Below, piece after piece: positions 13,105 through 23,060 of a stretch of DNA of 35,313 bases. Origin of the DNA: a virus. The stretch covers positions 1 through 35,313 of IMG/VR virus record IMGVR_UViG_3300046167_000146, one strand, 5' to 3'. The notes under the pieces are model-generated. The model saw only the letters and a list, made by a program, of their open reading frames with translations, did not search any database and was not told the origin of the DNA. The translations under genes and the position numbers were made by a program. Numbering within the stretch: the stretch's first letter is position 1; each line of letters begins with the position of its first letter.

Positions 13105-16100
13105 ATGGCTAAGATTATTGAACCTGAGCGTCAGGATAATCAAGAAGATAACGAACAGCAACTAGAGATGTTTGCACAACCAGAGGAACAACAGGCAACC
13201 CCTGAACCACAGGAACCTGAGATACCTGATAAGTACAAAGGCAAGACTGCTGAAGAGCTTGTACAGATGCACCAAGAAGCTGAGAAGCTATTGGGCCGAC
13301 AGAGTTCTGAAGTAGGTGAGCTACGTAAAGTTGTTGATACGTATATCCAGACACAACTCACAGAAGATACGCAACAAGCACCCCAACAAGACGAAGAAGT
13401 AGATTGGTTTACAGACCCTGATAAGGCTGTAGACAGGGCTATTCAGAACCATCCTAAGATTAAGGAAGCTGAAGCCGTAACGCAACAGTATCGTGCAAGC
13501 ACTGCACTATCAGAGCTACAACGTAGGCACCCTGATATGCAACAGATTTTGCAGGATAATAACTTTGCTGAATGGATTAAGGCATCTAATGTTAGGACTA
13601 AACTGTTTGTAGCAGCAGACCAGCAGTACGACAGTGAAGCCGCTGATGAGCTATTTAGCTTGTGGAAAGAGCGACAGAACATTGTACAGCAGACTGCCGC
13701 TGTAGAGGAGCAATCCCGTAAGCAAGCAGTTAAGGCAGCTTCTACTGGTAATAGTGGAGGCTTTGACCCTGTTGCTCTACAAAGACAAGCAGAAGAACGA
13801 GGCAGAGCAGAGCGTGAATACCAAGCTGCTGAGGCGGCTAGACTTGCTGCACTAAAAGAAGAAGTAGCTGAACGTAATAGGCTACAAGCAGAAGCAGATG
13901 CAGCTAAAGCAGCACGATTACAGCCTGCAAACATATCCTCTTACTACGATGCCCTACGTGCTGGAGAAGATCCATCAAAGTTTGCTGACATTCTTCAAGG
14001 CTCTTTATCAGACCAAGGCTATATTACATCCGGCGCTGACATGGCTGAAGCAGGTGCTTATGCTGCTCCAGTTGACGATAGGTTTATTGTCCCCGGTGGC
14101 ATAGACAAGAGTAACGTAGGTGAGTTTGCATTTGACAAGACCCTAGAAGATTTTAAGGGTTATGACTTTGACTACGGCAATATCTCTAATGAGAACCTAA
14201 AGAAGTTCCAAGAAGAACTTATGCCTGTCATGGCTCCAGAGGTGGCACAGGCACAGCTAGAAGGTCAGAGTTATCAGAATGCACTGATACAGGCTTATGA
14301 ACGCTCACCTGAAGTACAGAAGATATATGCCAAATATGACATATCTCCACAGCGCATAAGCCGTAACAACGCATCTGAGTACGTATACGATCCTTTTACT
14401 TTTGGTGAGATACAGACTGTAGACAGAAGCAAAGGCTTCATGGACTACGTAGGAGATGTTGTAGAAGCTGGACTACCTGCAATAGCTGGAGCAGGTTTGT
14501 TTGGGCCATTAGCAGGAGGTTTAGCATCTGCTGCACCCACTGCTGTTCAACCTGCCCTTACAGGAGCTTTAACTGGCGCAGCTACAGCAGGAGTCACAGG
14601 TGGCGATCCTTTAACAGCGGCTCTTACAGGTGGCTTAGGTGGCTTTGCAGATCCTCTTATTACTGGAGCAAACTTAGGTACTTTTGGTACTGCTGGTGCT
14701 GAAGGTCTTAGTGCTGCCGCTATTGCTGGTCTTACAGGCGGTGACCCACTGACAGCAGGACTGACTGCTGCTGGTACATCTCTTGCTAGTGATGCTTTAA
14801 GTAATATAGAAGAAAATCGTTTAGCAGAGTTTAGAGAAGATGTAGGAGCTATTGAAGTTCCTGAGTTACCTGAGTTTGACGTAGGTGCTGGTTCAGGAGA
14901 CTTACCTTTTGATGTTGATTTAGAGTCAGCAGTAGAAGATGCAGCCTTTAGAGCAGAAGTAGCCGGTATCACAGTACCGGAAATACCAGAGTTTGATGTT
15001 GGAGCAGGCTCAGGAGATTTACCTTTTGATGTATCTCCTTTAGCTCCTGCGTTTCCTTCTATGGAGTCAAGTCTTGACCTTGAAGCTCTACCTACTGGAA
15101 CTACAGTACCTTTAGAGCCTACTTATGTAGGTCAAGAAGGTTTTACTACTTCTACACAAAATTTACAAAGTCAAGCAGATAGTCTTCAAGCAGAAATAAA
15201 TCGTCTTGAATCAATAACTACGCCTAGGGGAGCAGCGGCTAGACGGGCTAGTATAGCTTCTTTAAGAGAAGAACTAGCTGGTGTTCAAGGTACTTTAGAT
15301 GCAGTGTTTGGTATAGACGATACAGTAACTACTGTTGATTTAACAGAGCCTACGCCTATAGCAGATGACATACTACAGGTTCCTCCTAGAGAAACAGTAC
15401 GCCCTGAGTTATCAGTAGAGCCGCCTACACCTGATGTAGACTTAACACCTCCAGAGTTTACTCCTCCTGTTATTACACAGGATCTACCAGAGTTTGTTCC
15501 GCCTACTTTAGACATAGCTCCTCCAGTTATACAGCCTGAGCCTATACGTATACCTACTCCTGTTGCAGGTGGTGGCGGTGGAGCCGCAGCAGGAGGCCCA
15601 GTTACAAGCGGATTATTGACAAGTGGTAGTGTAACTAATGCTTTACTTACAGGAAACTTTAGTGATTTAGGGGCACCAGCACCAGCACCAGCTCCTGCTC
15701 CTGCTCCTGCTCCTCAGCCTGCTCCAGAACCTGCTGCACCAGTACCAACACCAACACCGGCTCCAGCACCTACACCAGAGCCTACACCAGAGCCTATAGG
15801 TGTAGAGCCTCCTGTAGAAGTTTCAGAGCCTTCACCGGAGCCTGTAGAAGCCGCAGAGCCTACAGATATATTTACAGATACTACAGATGTTTTTGCAGAC
15901 ACTACACAGCCTGTAGACACTGTAGAGCCTGTAGACAGCACACCTTTTGGTGAAGGAGACCTTGCTACTGCTAGAGAAGAAGGTTTAGCTGAAGGTCAGG
16001 AAGGATTAGCTGAAGCAATACAAAGATCTAATGAGCTTACAGAAACTCTTGAGTCTACAAAAGCAGACTTAGCAGAGCAACGTGATGTAACTCAGGCACT

Positions 16101-16641
16101 ACAGACAGACATTGATGGTCTGAATGAAGCAGTTACTGGATTGACAGGTACTGTAAATAGTTTAGAAGGGAAACTAAGCGAGGCTCAAGAAGCTAGAGAA
16201 GCTGCTGTACAACAAGGCAATCAAAAACTTGCTGAATCTATAACTAAATATGAAGGTTTATTAGAGCAACAGATATCAAGCTCTAAAAAAATCTTAGCTG
16301 ATGCTATAGAAGCTGGAGATACTAAAGTAGATGAAGCTGTAGCTGCGGGTAAAGCTGCTGTAGATGAAGCTGTAGCAGCAGGTGAAGCTCTTGGTGAAGC
16401 TAAGTACGGTGAAGGGTTAGGCACAGGCAGAGGCCAAGGTGCAGGGGCTGGCATAGGTCTAGGCTTAGGTGTAGGTCTTCTTAGTCAAATGTTGGGTGGA
16501 GATACTACGTATACTCCTAAAGACTTTGAAGACTATAAGTTTAGAAAAACATATGAAGCACCTGAGTTACTGGAAAGAATACTTCCTTTACAAGGTTATC
16601 AAGCTCCTGTCTCCTTAAATTTATTTAGAGGATTTGTATGA
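13105..16641 (+). CDS. Scaffold N-terminus fused to large virion protein (1178 aa)
   Basis: One open frame with unlike parts. Residues 1 to about 219 look like a podovirus scaffold: acidic Q/E/P-rich start, DKYKGKTAEELVQMHQEAEK, VDWFTDPDKAVDRAI and LFSLWKERQNIVQQTA, ending around KAASTGNSGG. The usual scaffold C-terminus, a short basic helical hairpin, is missing. From about 220 follows a coiled coil, then a domain (DDRFIVPGGIDKSNVGEFAF), a Gly/Ala-rich hydrophobic stretch (about 446-515), two copies of a VPE-PEFDVGAGSGDLPFDV motif, a Pro/Ala-rich linker (about 855-910), a long coiled coil (about 980-1095) and a Gly-rich hydrophobic segment near the end. The second part resembles an internal or tail virion protein. 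A major capsid gene is expected between the two parts and is absent. The open frame is certain; the fusion reading is inference. Confidence 0.7.
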   Translation: MAKIIEPERQDNQEDNEQQLEMFAQPEEQQATPEPQEPEIPDKYKGKTAEELVQMHQEAEKLLGRQSSEVGELRKVVDTYIQTQLTEDTQQAPQQDEEVDWFTDPDKAVDRAIQNHPKIKEAEAVTQQYRASTALSELQRRHPDMQQILQDNNFAEWIKASNVRTKLFVAADQQYDSEAADELFSLWKERQNIVQQTAAVEEQSRKQAVKAASTGNSGGFDPVALQRQAEERGRAEREYQAAEAARLAALKEEVAERNRLQAEADAAKAARLQPANISSYYDALRAGEDPSKFADILQGSLSDQGYITSGADMAEAGAYAAPVDDRFIVPGGIDKSNVGEFAFDKTLEDFKGYDFDYGNISNENLKKFQEELMPVMAPEVAQAQLEGQSYQNALIQAYERSPEVQKIYAKYDISPQRISRNNASEYVYDPFTFGEIQTVDRSKGFMDYVGDVVEAGLPAIAGAGLFGPLAGGLASAAPTAVQPALTGALTGAATAGVTGGDPLTAALTGGLGGFADPLITGANLGTFGTAGAEGLSAAAIAGLTGGDPLTAGLTAAGTSLASDALSNIEENRLAEFREDVGAIEVPELPEFDVGAGSGDLPFDVDLESAVEDAAFRAEVAGITVPEIPEFDVGAGSGDLPFDVSPLAPAFPSMESSLDLEALPTGTTVPLEPTYVGQEGFTTSTQNLQSQADSLQAEINRLESITTPRGAAARRASIASLREELAGVQGTLDAVFGIDDTVTTVDLTEPTPIADDILQVPPRETVRPELSVEPPTPDVDLTPPEFTPPVITQDLPEFVPPTLDIAPPVIQPEPIRIPTPVAGGGGGAAAGGPVTSGLLTSGSVTNALLTGNFSDLGAPAPAPAPAPAPAPQPAPEPAAPVPTPTPAPAPTPEPTPEPIGVEPPVEVSEPSPEPVEAAEPTDIFTDTTDVFADTTQPVDTVEPVDSTPFGEGDLATAREEGLAEGQEGLAEAIQRSNELTETLESTKADLAEQRDVTQALQTDIDGLNEAVTGLTGTVNSLEGKLSEAQEAREAAVQQGNQKLAESITKYEGLLEQQISSSKKILADAIEAGDTKVDEAVAAGKAAVDEAVAAGEALGEAKYGEGLGTGRGQGAGAGIGLGLGVGLLSQMLGGDTTYTPKDFEDYKFRKTYEAPELLERILPLQGYQAPVSLNLFRGFV
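14827..15033 (+). repeat. Two diverged ~90-bp repeats within the virion protein gene
   Basis: 14827-14916 and 14944-15033 encode the related segments REDVGAIEVPELPEFDVGAG and RAEVAGITVPEIPEFDVGAG, each followed by SGDLPFDV. Protein identity is higher than DNA identity, which points to an old duplication under selection. Confidence 0.7.
15670..15830 (+). repeat. Pro/Ala-rich low-complexity coding tract
   Basis: Reiterated CCA/CCT GCA/GCT codons encode a run of Pro-Ala pairs that goes over into Pro-Glu-Pro and Pro-Thr-Pro. It probably forms a stiff linker between two parts of the virion protein. Confidence 0.75.
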
Positions 16642-17291
16642 GTACCACATATTTGAACATAGTCAACGAGGTACTACGTAGGCTACGAGAAGATGAAGTA
16701 GCAAGTGTAACACAAAACACTTACAGCAAGATGGTAGGTGACTTTGTTAATGATGCAAAGCAAGTAGTAGAAGACTCACACCAGTGGTCTACACTACGTA
16801 CAACTATTGTAGTACCTACTGTTGAAAATACTACAGAATATAGCTTGACAAATGCTGGAGAACGTGTTAAAATATATAGTGTCATTAACGACACATCAAA
16901 CTTCTTTATGCACTATCAAACACCTAACTGGTTTAATAATGCTTATTACATTTCTGGTGAAGTAACTGGTAGTCCTGACTCATATACCTTTAGTGGTATT
17001 GACAGTAACGATGATACTAAAGTAAGAGTATATCCTAAACCATCAGGTGTGTTTAGTTTACGTTTTGATTTAATTGCTAGGGAGCCTGAGTTATCTGGAG
17101 ATGCAGATACTACAGTCTTACCTAAGAATGCTATTGTCCACAACGCTGTAGCTTTGTTGGCTAGAGAACGTGGTGAGACAGGTGGTACTACAGCACAGGA
17201 TTACTTCTTGATTGCAGATAAACATTTGTCTGATGCCATTGCATTAGATGCTTACAAGAACCCTGAAGAATTCATTTACACGGTTCCATAA
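16638..17291 (+). CDS. Head-tail adaptor (T7 gp11-like tail tubular protein A)
   Basis: A 217-residue protein that would form the ring joining the portal to the tail. The opening TTYLNIVNEVLRRLREDEV, the middle VEDSHQWSTLRTTIVV and TEYSLT, and the late LIAREPELSGDADTTVLP with a C-terminal helix (AVALLARERGETGGTT) fit the gp11/gatekeeper-like adaptors of podoviruses. Its ATG overlaps the preceding TGA (ATGA) and it ends with TAATGG at the start of the next gene. Length is close to T7 gp11 (196). Confidence 0.75.
   Translation: MSTTYLNIVNEVLRRLREDEVASVTQNTYSKMVGDFVNDAKQVVEDSHQWSTLRTTIVVPTVENTTEYSLTNAGERVKIYSVINDTSNFFMHYQTPNWFNNAYYISGEVTGSPDSYTFSGIDSNDDTKVRVYPKPSGVFSLRFDLIAREPELSGDADTTVLPKNAIVHNAVALLARERGETGGTTAQDYFLIADKHLSDAIALDAYKNPEEFIYTVP
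16845..16873 (+). promoter_or_regulatory. Possible internal promoter in the adaptor gene
   Basis: TTGACA (16845-16850), a 17-base spacer and TAAAAT (16868-16873). The -35 and the following AATGCT match P1 exactly, but there is no TGC before the -10 and the site lies within a coding sequence, so chance is possible. Confidence 0.3.
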
Positions 17292-18823
17292 TGGCTCAAG
17301 AAAGACAAAACATTTATATTGCTGCTCCGGGTTTCAAGGGACTTAATACACAAGACTCCCCTGTTACTCAGGATGCGTCCTTTGCGTCTATTGCTGAGAA
17401 TATGGTAGTAGACAAGTATGGACGTATTGGCGCTAGGCAGGGCTTAGATAAGCTCACAAGCAGTGCTACGCCACTAGGGTCTAGCATTGGCATTGAGACT
17501 ATCTTTGAGTTTGTAGACCAAAGTGGTGACATTGTAGTATTCTCTACTGGCAACAATAAGGTCTTTAGCGGTACTACTACACTAACTGATATTACACCCG
17601 CTGCATACACTGTTAGTGCAAACAACTGGAAGATTGTAAACTTTAACAACCATGCTTTTTTCTGGCAGCGCGGACAAGAGCCACTTATCTACACTGATGA
17701 GTCTGGCAGTGGAGTATTAGAAAAGTTTAGTGACCATGGCCATGCTACAGGCACACCACCACAAGCTAATGAAGCTCTAGCAGCCTTTGGTCGCATTTGG
17801 GCTGCTGACGTTACTGGCAACAAATACACCCTGTATTGGTCTGATTTATTAGCAGGCCATGCTTGGACAGGTGGTACTTCAGGCTCACTAGACTTAACTA
17901 CTGTGTGGCCTACAGGTCACGATGAGATTGTAGCCTTAGCAGAGTTTAATGACTTGTTGGTTATCTTTGGTAAGCGTAGTATTCTATTGTACTCTGGTGC
18001 AAGCTCACCATCTACTATGGTACTGGCGGATATTATTACAAACATTGGCTGTATTGCTAGAGACAGCGTACAGTCTACAGGTACAGATTTATTCTTCCTG
18101 TCTGACACAGGTGTACGTAGCTTAGGCAGAGTTATCCAAGAGAAGTCTAACCCTATTGGTGACGTATCTAAGAATGTACGTGATGAGATGATGTTTACTG
18201 TTAACACACAGACTAACGACATTAAGTCTGTATACAGTCCAGAGCATTCTTTCTATCTGCTGTTCTTACCTACAAGCTCTATTGTTTATTGTTTTGATAC
18301 AAGAGGTAAACTAGAGGACGGAAGTAATCGTGCCACTACTTGGCCTAGCACTAAGATCTTGTGTGGTGACAGGGCAGCAGATGGTACTTTGTACTTAGGT
18401 AGTATCAAAGGAATTAATAAGTACAGTGGTTACTTAGATGACACTAGCACATACACGTTACGTTACTACACTAACCCACTGTCCTTTGGTGACGCTAGTA
18501 GACTAAAGATTTTAAAAGAAATTAACTTTACAGTTATTGGTGGTCAAGGCGCACCAGTAACAGTTAACTGGGGATATGACTACACTGAAGGATACACAAA
18601 GCAAGCTGTAACTGTAGCTAACGCTAGTATTGCTGAGTACGGCATATCTGAGTACAACGTAAGCACATCAGAATACAGTGCTACAATTATTATTGACACC
18701 GCTAAAGCTAAAGCAACTGGATCTGGCAGAGTAGCCACTATTGGCTTGGACTGTACTATTGATGAAAGATCATTGTCCATCCAAGAAGTAAACATTGAAG
18801 CACTTATAGGTAGATTAATCTAA
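17291..18823 (+). CDS. Tail nozzle / stabilization protein (gp12- or gp10-like)
   Basis: A 510-residue beta-rich protein, probably the tail tube or nozzle below the adaptor. It opens QNIYIAAPGFKGLNTQDSPV and GRIGARQGLDKL, then has repeated propeller-like strands (FGRIWAADVTGNKYTLYWSD, LLVIFGKRSILLYSGAS, DLFFLSDTGVRSLGRVIQ, YLLFLP). This pattern, N-terminal PGFKGLNTQ followed by a beta-propeller, is typical for podovirus nozzle or P22 gp10-like stabilization proteins. It is shorter than T7 gp12 (794). Starts overlap by one base with the previous gene and the TAATG end couples it to the tail fibre. Confidence 0.75.
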   Translation: MAQERQNIYIAAPGFKGLNTQDSPVTQDASFASIAENMVVDKYGRIGARQGLDKLTSSATPLGSSIGIETIFEFVDQSGDIVVFSTGNNKVFSGTTTLTDITPAAYTVSANNWKIVNFNNHAFFWQRGQEPLIYTDESGSGVLEKFSDHGHATGTPPQANEALAAFGRIWAADVTGNKYTLYWSDLLAGHAWTGGTSGSLDLTTVWPTGHDEIVALAEFNDLLVIFGKRSILLYSGASSPSTMVLADIITNIGCIARDSVQSTGTDLFFLSDTGVRSLGRVIQEKSNPIGDVSKNVRDEMMFTVNTQTNDIKSVYSPEHSFYLLFLPTSSIVYCFDTRGKLEDGSNRATTWPSTKILCGDRAADGTLYLGSIKGINKYSGYLDDTSTYTLRYYTNPLSFGDASRLKILKEINFTVIGGQGAPVTVNWGYDYTEGYTKQAVTVANASIAEYGISEYNVSTSEYSATIIIDTAKAKATGSGRVATIGLDCTIDERSLSIQEVNIEALIGRLI

Positions 18824-21295
18824 TGACGAACTATACAAAAACTACTGACTTTGCAGCAAAAGATGCTCTACCTTCAGGTAACTCTGCAAAGATTGTAAAA
18901 GGCTCTGAGATTGATACAGAGTTTAATAACATTGCAACTGCATCAGCAACTAAAGCAAATGCTAACAGTGCTGCACTTACTGGCACTACTACCTTTGAGA
19001 CTATCTCTGATGGTACTATTGCTATCACTGCATTTGTTGATGAAGACAACATGGCATCCGACAGTGCTACGTTGCTACCTACGCAACAGTCAGTCAAAGC
19101 CTATGTAGACTCACAGGTTACTGCACAGGATCTTGATGTAACTGATGGCTCCACTAGCATTGACATTGACCTAGACTCTGAGTCTTTAGGTATCTTAGGT
19201 GGCACAGGTATTGACTCCACTGCTTCAGGCACTGGTGTGACCTTAGCCATTGACTCTACTGTAGCTACGCTTACAGGCTCACAAACGCTGTCTAACAAGA
19301 CTTTGTCTGCACCTGTGGTATCAGGTAACTTGACTACTGATGGCCTCTTAGATGGCCGTGACGTAGCTGCTGATGGCACTAAGTTAGACGGTATTGAATC
19401 AGGAGCAACTGCTGACCAGACTGCTGCTGAGATTAAGACTGCTTATGAGTCTAATGCAGACACTAATGCCTTTACTGATGCTGATGAATCTAAACTAGAT
19501 GGTATTGAAGCTAGTGCAGATGTAACTGACACAGCTAATGTAACTGCTGCTGGTGCCTTGATGGACAGTGAGCTTACCAGTGAAGCCTCAGTCAAAGCAT
19601 TGAACCAAGGTGTAGCTACTACTGATAGCCCTACGTTTGCTGGGTTAACTACAACCGCTGATGTATCCTTTGGCGACAATGATAAGGCTACGTTTGGTGC
19701 TAGTGATGATTTAAGCATCTACCACGATGGGTCTAATAGTTACATACAAGACACTGGTACTGGTGGTCTTATTTTAGAAGGCACTACGTCAACACAAATC
19801 AAAGGTTCTTCATTTGTAATTCTTCGTTCCACTGATGGCGAAAACATGGCGGTGGGAAATGCAAATGGCTCATTTGACTTGTATTACAACGGCGTCAAGA
19901 AACTAGCCACAACCTCCACAGGCATAGACGTTACTGGCACAGTGACTGCTGATGGTTTGACTGTTAATTCTGGGACTTCTAATAATGTAGCTACATTTCA
20001 GTCTACAGATGCTTATGCGCTAATTAAATTTGAAGACAACGATACCACCACTGAGACTACGTTAGGTGCTCTGGATAACGACATGGTGTTTAGAGTGGGT
20101 GCGGCTGAAGCCATACGCATAGACTCATCACAACGGGTTGGTATTGGTACTAGCAGTCCAGATACACAGCTTGAAGTATCTAATGCGGCAAGCGCTGTTT
20201 TACGTTTGTCTACTAGCGACACTTCTGTAGCGGAAAACCAAGAGTTAGGTGCTTTAGAGTATTCTCAAGCAGATATTTCTGGTGCTGGCGGAGGTGTCAA
20301 AGCATCAATTAGAGCTAAAGCAGACAACAGCACAGCCGCACAAACCTACTTGGCTTTCCATACAAGCGATAGTTCCGCAAATGACGTTGAACGTATGCGC
20401 ATAGACTCAGCAGGGCAGGTTGGTATTGGCACTAGCTCGCCTAGCACTGCGTTACACGTTGTTGATACAACAGGAGACATGTTAACCCTAGAGGCAAATA
20501 GTGCCGCTGTAAGTCCCAACATTGTTTTCAAAAATAATGATGGCGAGAAGGCCCGAATAAACTCTGTAGATGCTGGTGAACTGTACTTTGGAACTGGCGC
20601 TTCTGGTACGGAACGCCTCCGCATAGATGCCAGCGGCAACTTGCTTGTGGGTAAGACTTCTGCTGGTATTAACGGTGAAGGATTTGAGGCAGCACCTTCT
20701 GGGTATATAGCGGCAGTTAGAGATGGCGGAACGGCAGGATATTTTCAGCGTAAAACATCTAACGGCGAAATTTTAAACTTCCGCAAAGACAACACCACTG
20801 TCGGTAGTATTGGTGCAGCGGTAGGAAACGCTTACTTTTCTGGAACAGCAAGAGGTTGGACGTTTGGTGGTAGCAATCTTTATCCTGCTAACCAAGTGGG
20901 AGCGAAGCAAGATAACAACACAGACTTGGGTCACGGTAGTTATAGATTTGACGACATCTACGCCACCAACGGCACAATTCAAACCTCTGACCGTAACGAA
21001 AAGCAAGACATTGAGGCACTGTCTGACGCAGAGCAACGTGTTGCCGTAGCGGCTAAAGGTCTTGCTGCGTAAGTTCCGTTGGATTAACAGCGTAGAAACT
21101 AAAGGCGACGATGCTCGTATACACTTTGGAATTATCGCACAAGACCTACAGGACGCATTTACTGCTGAAGGCTTAGACGCTGGACGCTACGCAATGTTTA
21201 TATCAAGCACATGGACTGATGAAGATGGTAACGAGCAGACACGCTTAGGTGTGCGCTACTCTGAACTACTCGCCTTCATCATCGCCGCTATTTAA
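18823..21295 (+). CDS. Tail fibre/spike with S74 intramolecular chaperone (one frameshift)
   Basis: The host-recognition protein. The N-terminal part (NYTKTTDFAAKDALPSGN) is followed by low-complexity T/S/D-rich repeats (GTKLDGIESGATADQTAAEI, QTLSNKTLSAPVV), a beta-helical middle, and three copies of a RIDS-GIGTSSP-like motif near 20115, 20397 and 20617. The C-terminus has SDRNEKQDIEAL, the Ser and Lys of the S74 self-cleavage site. The frame stops at 21072, but one extra base near 21064 hides the rest of the S74 domain (LRKFRWINSVETKGDD, FGIIAQDLQDAF), which ends at 21295. Restored length is about 823 residues. The chaperone helps the trimer fold and is then cut off. Confidence 0.88.
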
Positions 21296-21310
21296 CTAGG
21301 AGAAGCCTAA

Positions 21311-21625
21311 ATGGCTACATGGACTATTTCAACTTTAGAACGAGACTTACAGGGTGACTTAGCGGGAGGCGTTATCGTAGCTCACTGGCAGGTAACTGAA
21401 GATGAAACTGTGGGGGAGGTGGTATACGTTGCTTCGCACTATGGAACCTGTGGCTTTACCCCAGACCCTTCCTCTGAAGGATACATCGCCTATGATGACC
21501 TAACGGAAGCCGACGTGATTGGCTGGTGTCAGGGTGAGTTGGACGTTGAGGCTATTGAAGCCTCCCTGACTGCCAGTATTAATGAGCAGAAGAACCCTAC
21601 AACCGCTGATGGTGTACCTTGGTAA
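21311..21625 (+). CDS. Conserved protein downstream of tail fibre (104 aa)
   Basis: A 104-residue protein starting MATWTISTLERDLQGDLAGG, with VIVAHWQVT, YGTCGFTPDPSS and a C-terminal helix with EADVIGWCQGELDVEAIEAS. I recall this pattern from many marine phages, always next to tail fibre genes (family possibly DUF7936). A role in fibre assembly or as a fibre subunit fits the place, but is not shown. AGGAG lies upstream of its ATG and the TAATG end couples it to the next gene. Confidence 0.6.
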   Translation: MATWTISTLERDLQGDLAGGVIVAHWQVTEDETVGEVVYVASHYGTCGFTPDPSSEGYIAYDDLTEADVIGWCQGELDVEAIEASLTASINEQKNPTTADGVPW

Positions 21626-21855
21626 TGATGGAGCAAAAGCAAGTGACTCATCAAGATTTAGCTATAGAGGCTTTAGATCGCATAGCTCAACATGAGAAAG
21701 AATGTGGTGAGCGTTGGGCAGAGGCAATAGTTGAACTTAGGGAACTAAGGAAGGCTACTGATGCACATGCTATGCGTTGGGAGAAACTTGCTTGGCTTGT
21801 TGTTGCGTCTGCCGTGACAGCAGCGGTAACGATAGTAACAACAGTAATAGTTTAA
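21625..21855 (+). CDS. Putative holin, XhlA-like topology (76 aa)
   Basis: A 76-residue protein with a charged, helical N-terminus (DLAIEALDRIAQHEKECGER, EAIVELRELRKATDAHAMRW) and one C-terminal membrane span (LAWLVVASAVTAAVTIVTTV). This coiled-coil-then-membrane design is that of XhlA-like hemolysin/holin proteins. ATG 21625 overlaps the previous TAA (TAATG); a TTG at 21619 is less likely. It would release the M15 endolysin to the cell wall. The membrane span is seen; the holin role is inferred. Confidence 0.55.
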   Translation: MMEQKQVTHQDLAIEALDRIAQHEKECGERWAEAIVELRELRKATDAHAMRWEKLAWLVVASAVTAAVTIVTTVIV

Positions 21856-21867
21856 AGAGAATATATT

Positions 21868-23049
21868 ATGTTAAGGTTAGGTAGTTTACCAACAGGAGCA
21901 GTTTCAAATACTGGCTCAATAAATATAGACGAAGAATTGGGTGCTGGTTTGATGCAAGACCTAGCTCCTTTTATGCCTAATGCCCCTACAGGTACAGGCT
22001 CAGGTGTTGGAGGAGTTTTTAGTGGTTTGTTTGATACTTTAACAGGTAGCAATTTAGTACAAACTGGACTTAGTGCTGCTGCCTTACAAGACCAAATGAA
22101 CCGTCTGTCTAACATAGGCACTGGCCTTGCTACAGGTGCCCGTGAGTTAGGTGAAGAAGCTCAAGCTGGTACAGCCTTTAGACCTTTTACAGTATCCACA
22201 GGCTTTGGTGGTGTACAGGCTACTCCTACAGGAGGCTATGCTACTACACTAGATCCTTCGTTAGCAGGTCAGCAAGAGCAGCTACAAGCTCTTACAGGGG
22301 GCTTAATAGGTGGTATGGGTGGAGCAGCACCAGATGTATCAGGTATCCAACAGCAGGCGCTAGGCGGCGTAGGAGGCTTCCTAACAGGGGCTATGGCTCC
22401 TATGGCACAAAGGGAAGCTGATGTCTATGAACGCATTAGAGCTACACAGCGGCCTGAAGAACAGCGTCAACAGCTTGCACTAGAAGAACGTCTAGCTGCA
22501 CAAGGACGCACAGGTTTACGTACAGCACAGTTTGGTGGTTCTCCTGAGCAACTAGCGTTAGCACAAGCACAGGAAGAAGCTAAGGCTAGGGCATCTCTAG
22601 GTGCATTAGGACAAGCACAAGCAGAGCAGTTGCAACAGATGGGACTTGCTGAAAGTATGTTTGGTCTTGGTGGTAGAGCAGCAGGGTTGCCTCAAGCACT
22701 ACAAGCAGGACAGTTAGGCAACATTCAGGCTGCTATGGGCTTACAGTATATGCCTGAGCAACAGTTGTTAGGTACACTTACTCCTGCCCTTAGTATTGCT
22801 GATATTGCTCGCACAGGACAGCAGTTAGGTGCACAGACTATGTCAGCAGCAGGCATCAGTGGACTAGAGGACATCCTGCAAGCAGAGTCTTTACGTAGCC
22901 AGAACCTACGTGATCTTTACTCTACTATCTTAGGCGCACAAGCTAACCAACAGGCAGCTAATACAGCAGCAGCAGGTACAGCAGCTACAAACACTGGTTT
23001 GTTTAGTAGTATAGGTGGTATTGTAGATGCCTTTAAGAAAATCTTTTAA
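21868..23049 (+). CDS. Internal virion protein (393 aa)
   Basis: A 393-residue Gly/Ala/Gln-rich protein. It has a glycine-rich, partly hydrophobic N-terminal half (SGVGGVFSGLFDTLTGSNLV, GLIGGMGGAAPDVSG) and a long helical middle (QRPEEQRQQLALEERLAAQG, LALAQAQEEAKARASLGALG). Position after the holin and before two larger internal proteins parallels T7 gp14-15-16, which are ejected into the cell to form a DNA channel. I take it as the gp14-like member; no named family is certain. Confidence 0.6.
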   Translation: MLRLGSLPTGAVSNTGSINIDEELGAGLMQDLAPFMPNAPTGTGSGVGGVFSGLFDTLTGSNLVQTGLSAAALQDQMNRLSNIGTGLATGARELGEEAQAGTAFRPFTVSTGFGGVQATPTGGYATTLDPSLAGQQEQLQALTGGLIGGMGGAAPDVSGIQQQALGGVGGFLTGAMAPMAQREADVYERIRATQRPEEQRQQLALEERLAAQGRTGLRTAQFGGSPEQLALAQAQEEAKARASLGALGQAQAEQLQQMGLAESMFGLGGRAAGLPQALQAGQLGNIQAAMGLQYMPEQQLLGTLTPALSIADIARTGQQLGAQTMSAAGISGLEDILQAESLRSQNLRDLYSTILGAQANQQAANTAAAGTAATNTGLFSSIGGIVDAFKKIF

Positions 23050-23060
23050 TAGGAATACAC

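Noticed and set aside
13105-16641. Mobile element insertion as cause of the scaffold fusion
   Set aside because: No inverted repeats, target duplication, transposase or change of strand is seen at the joint near 13760.
21055-21075. Programmed frameshift in the tail fibre
   Set aside because: No slippery heptamer or following structure is evident, and six similar +1 breaks occur in unrelated genes, so an extra base is simpler.
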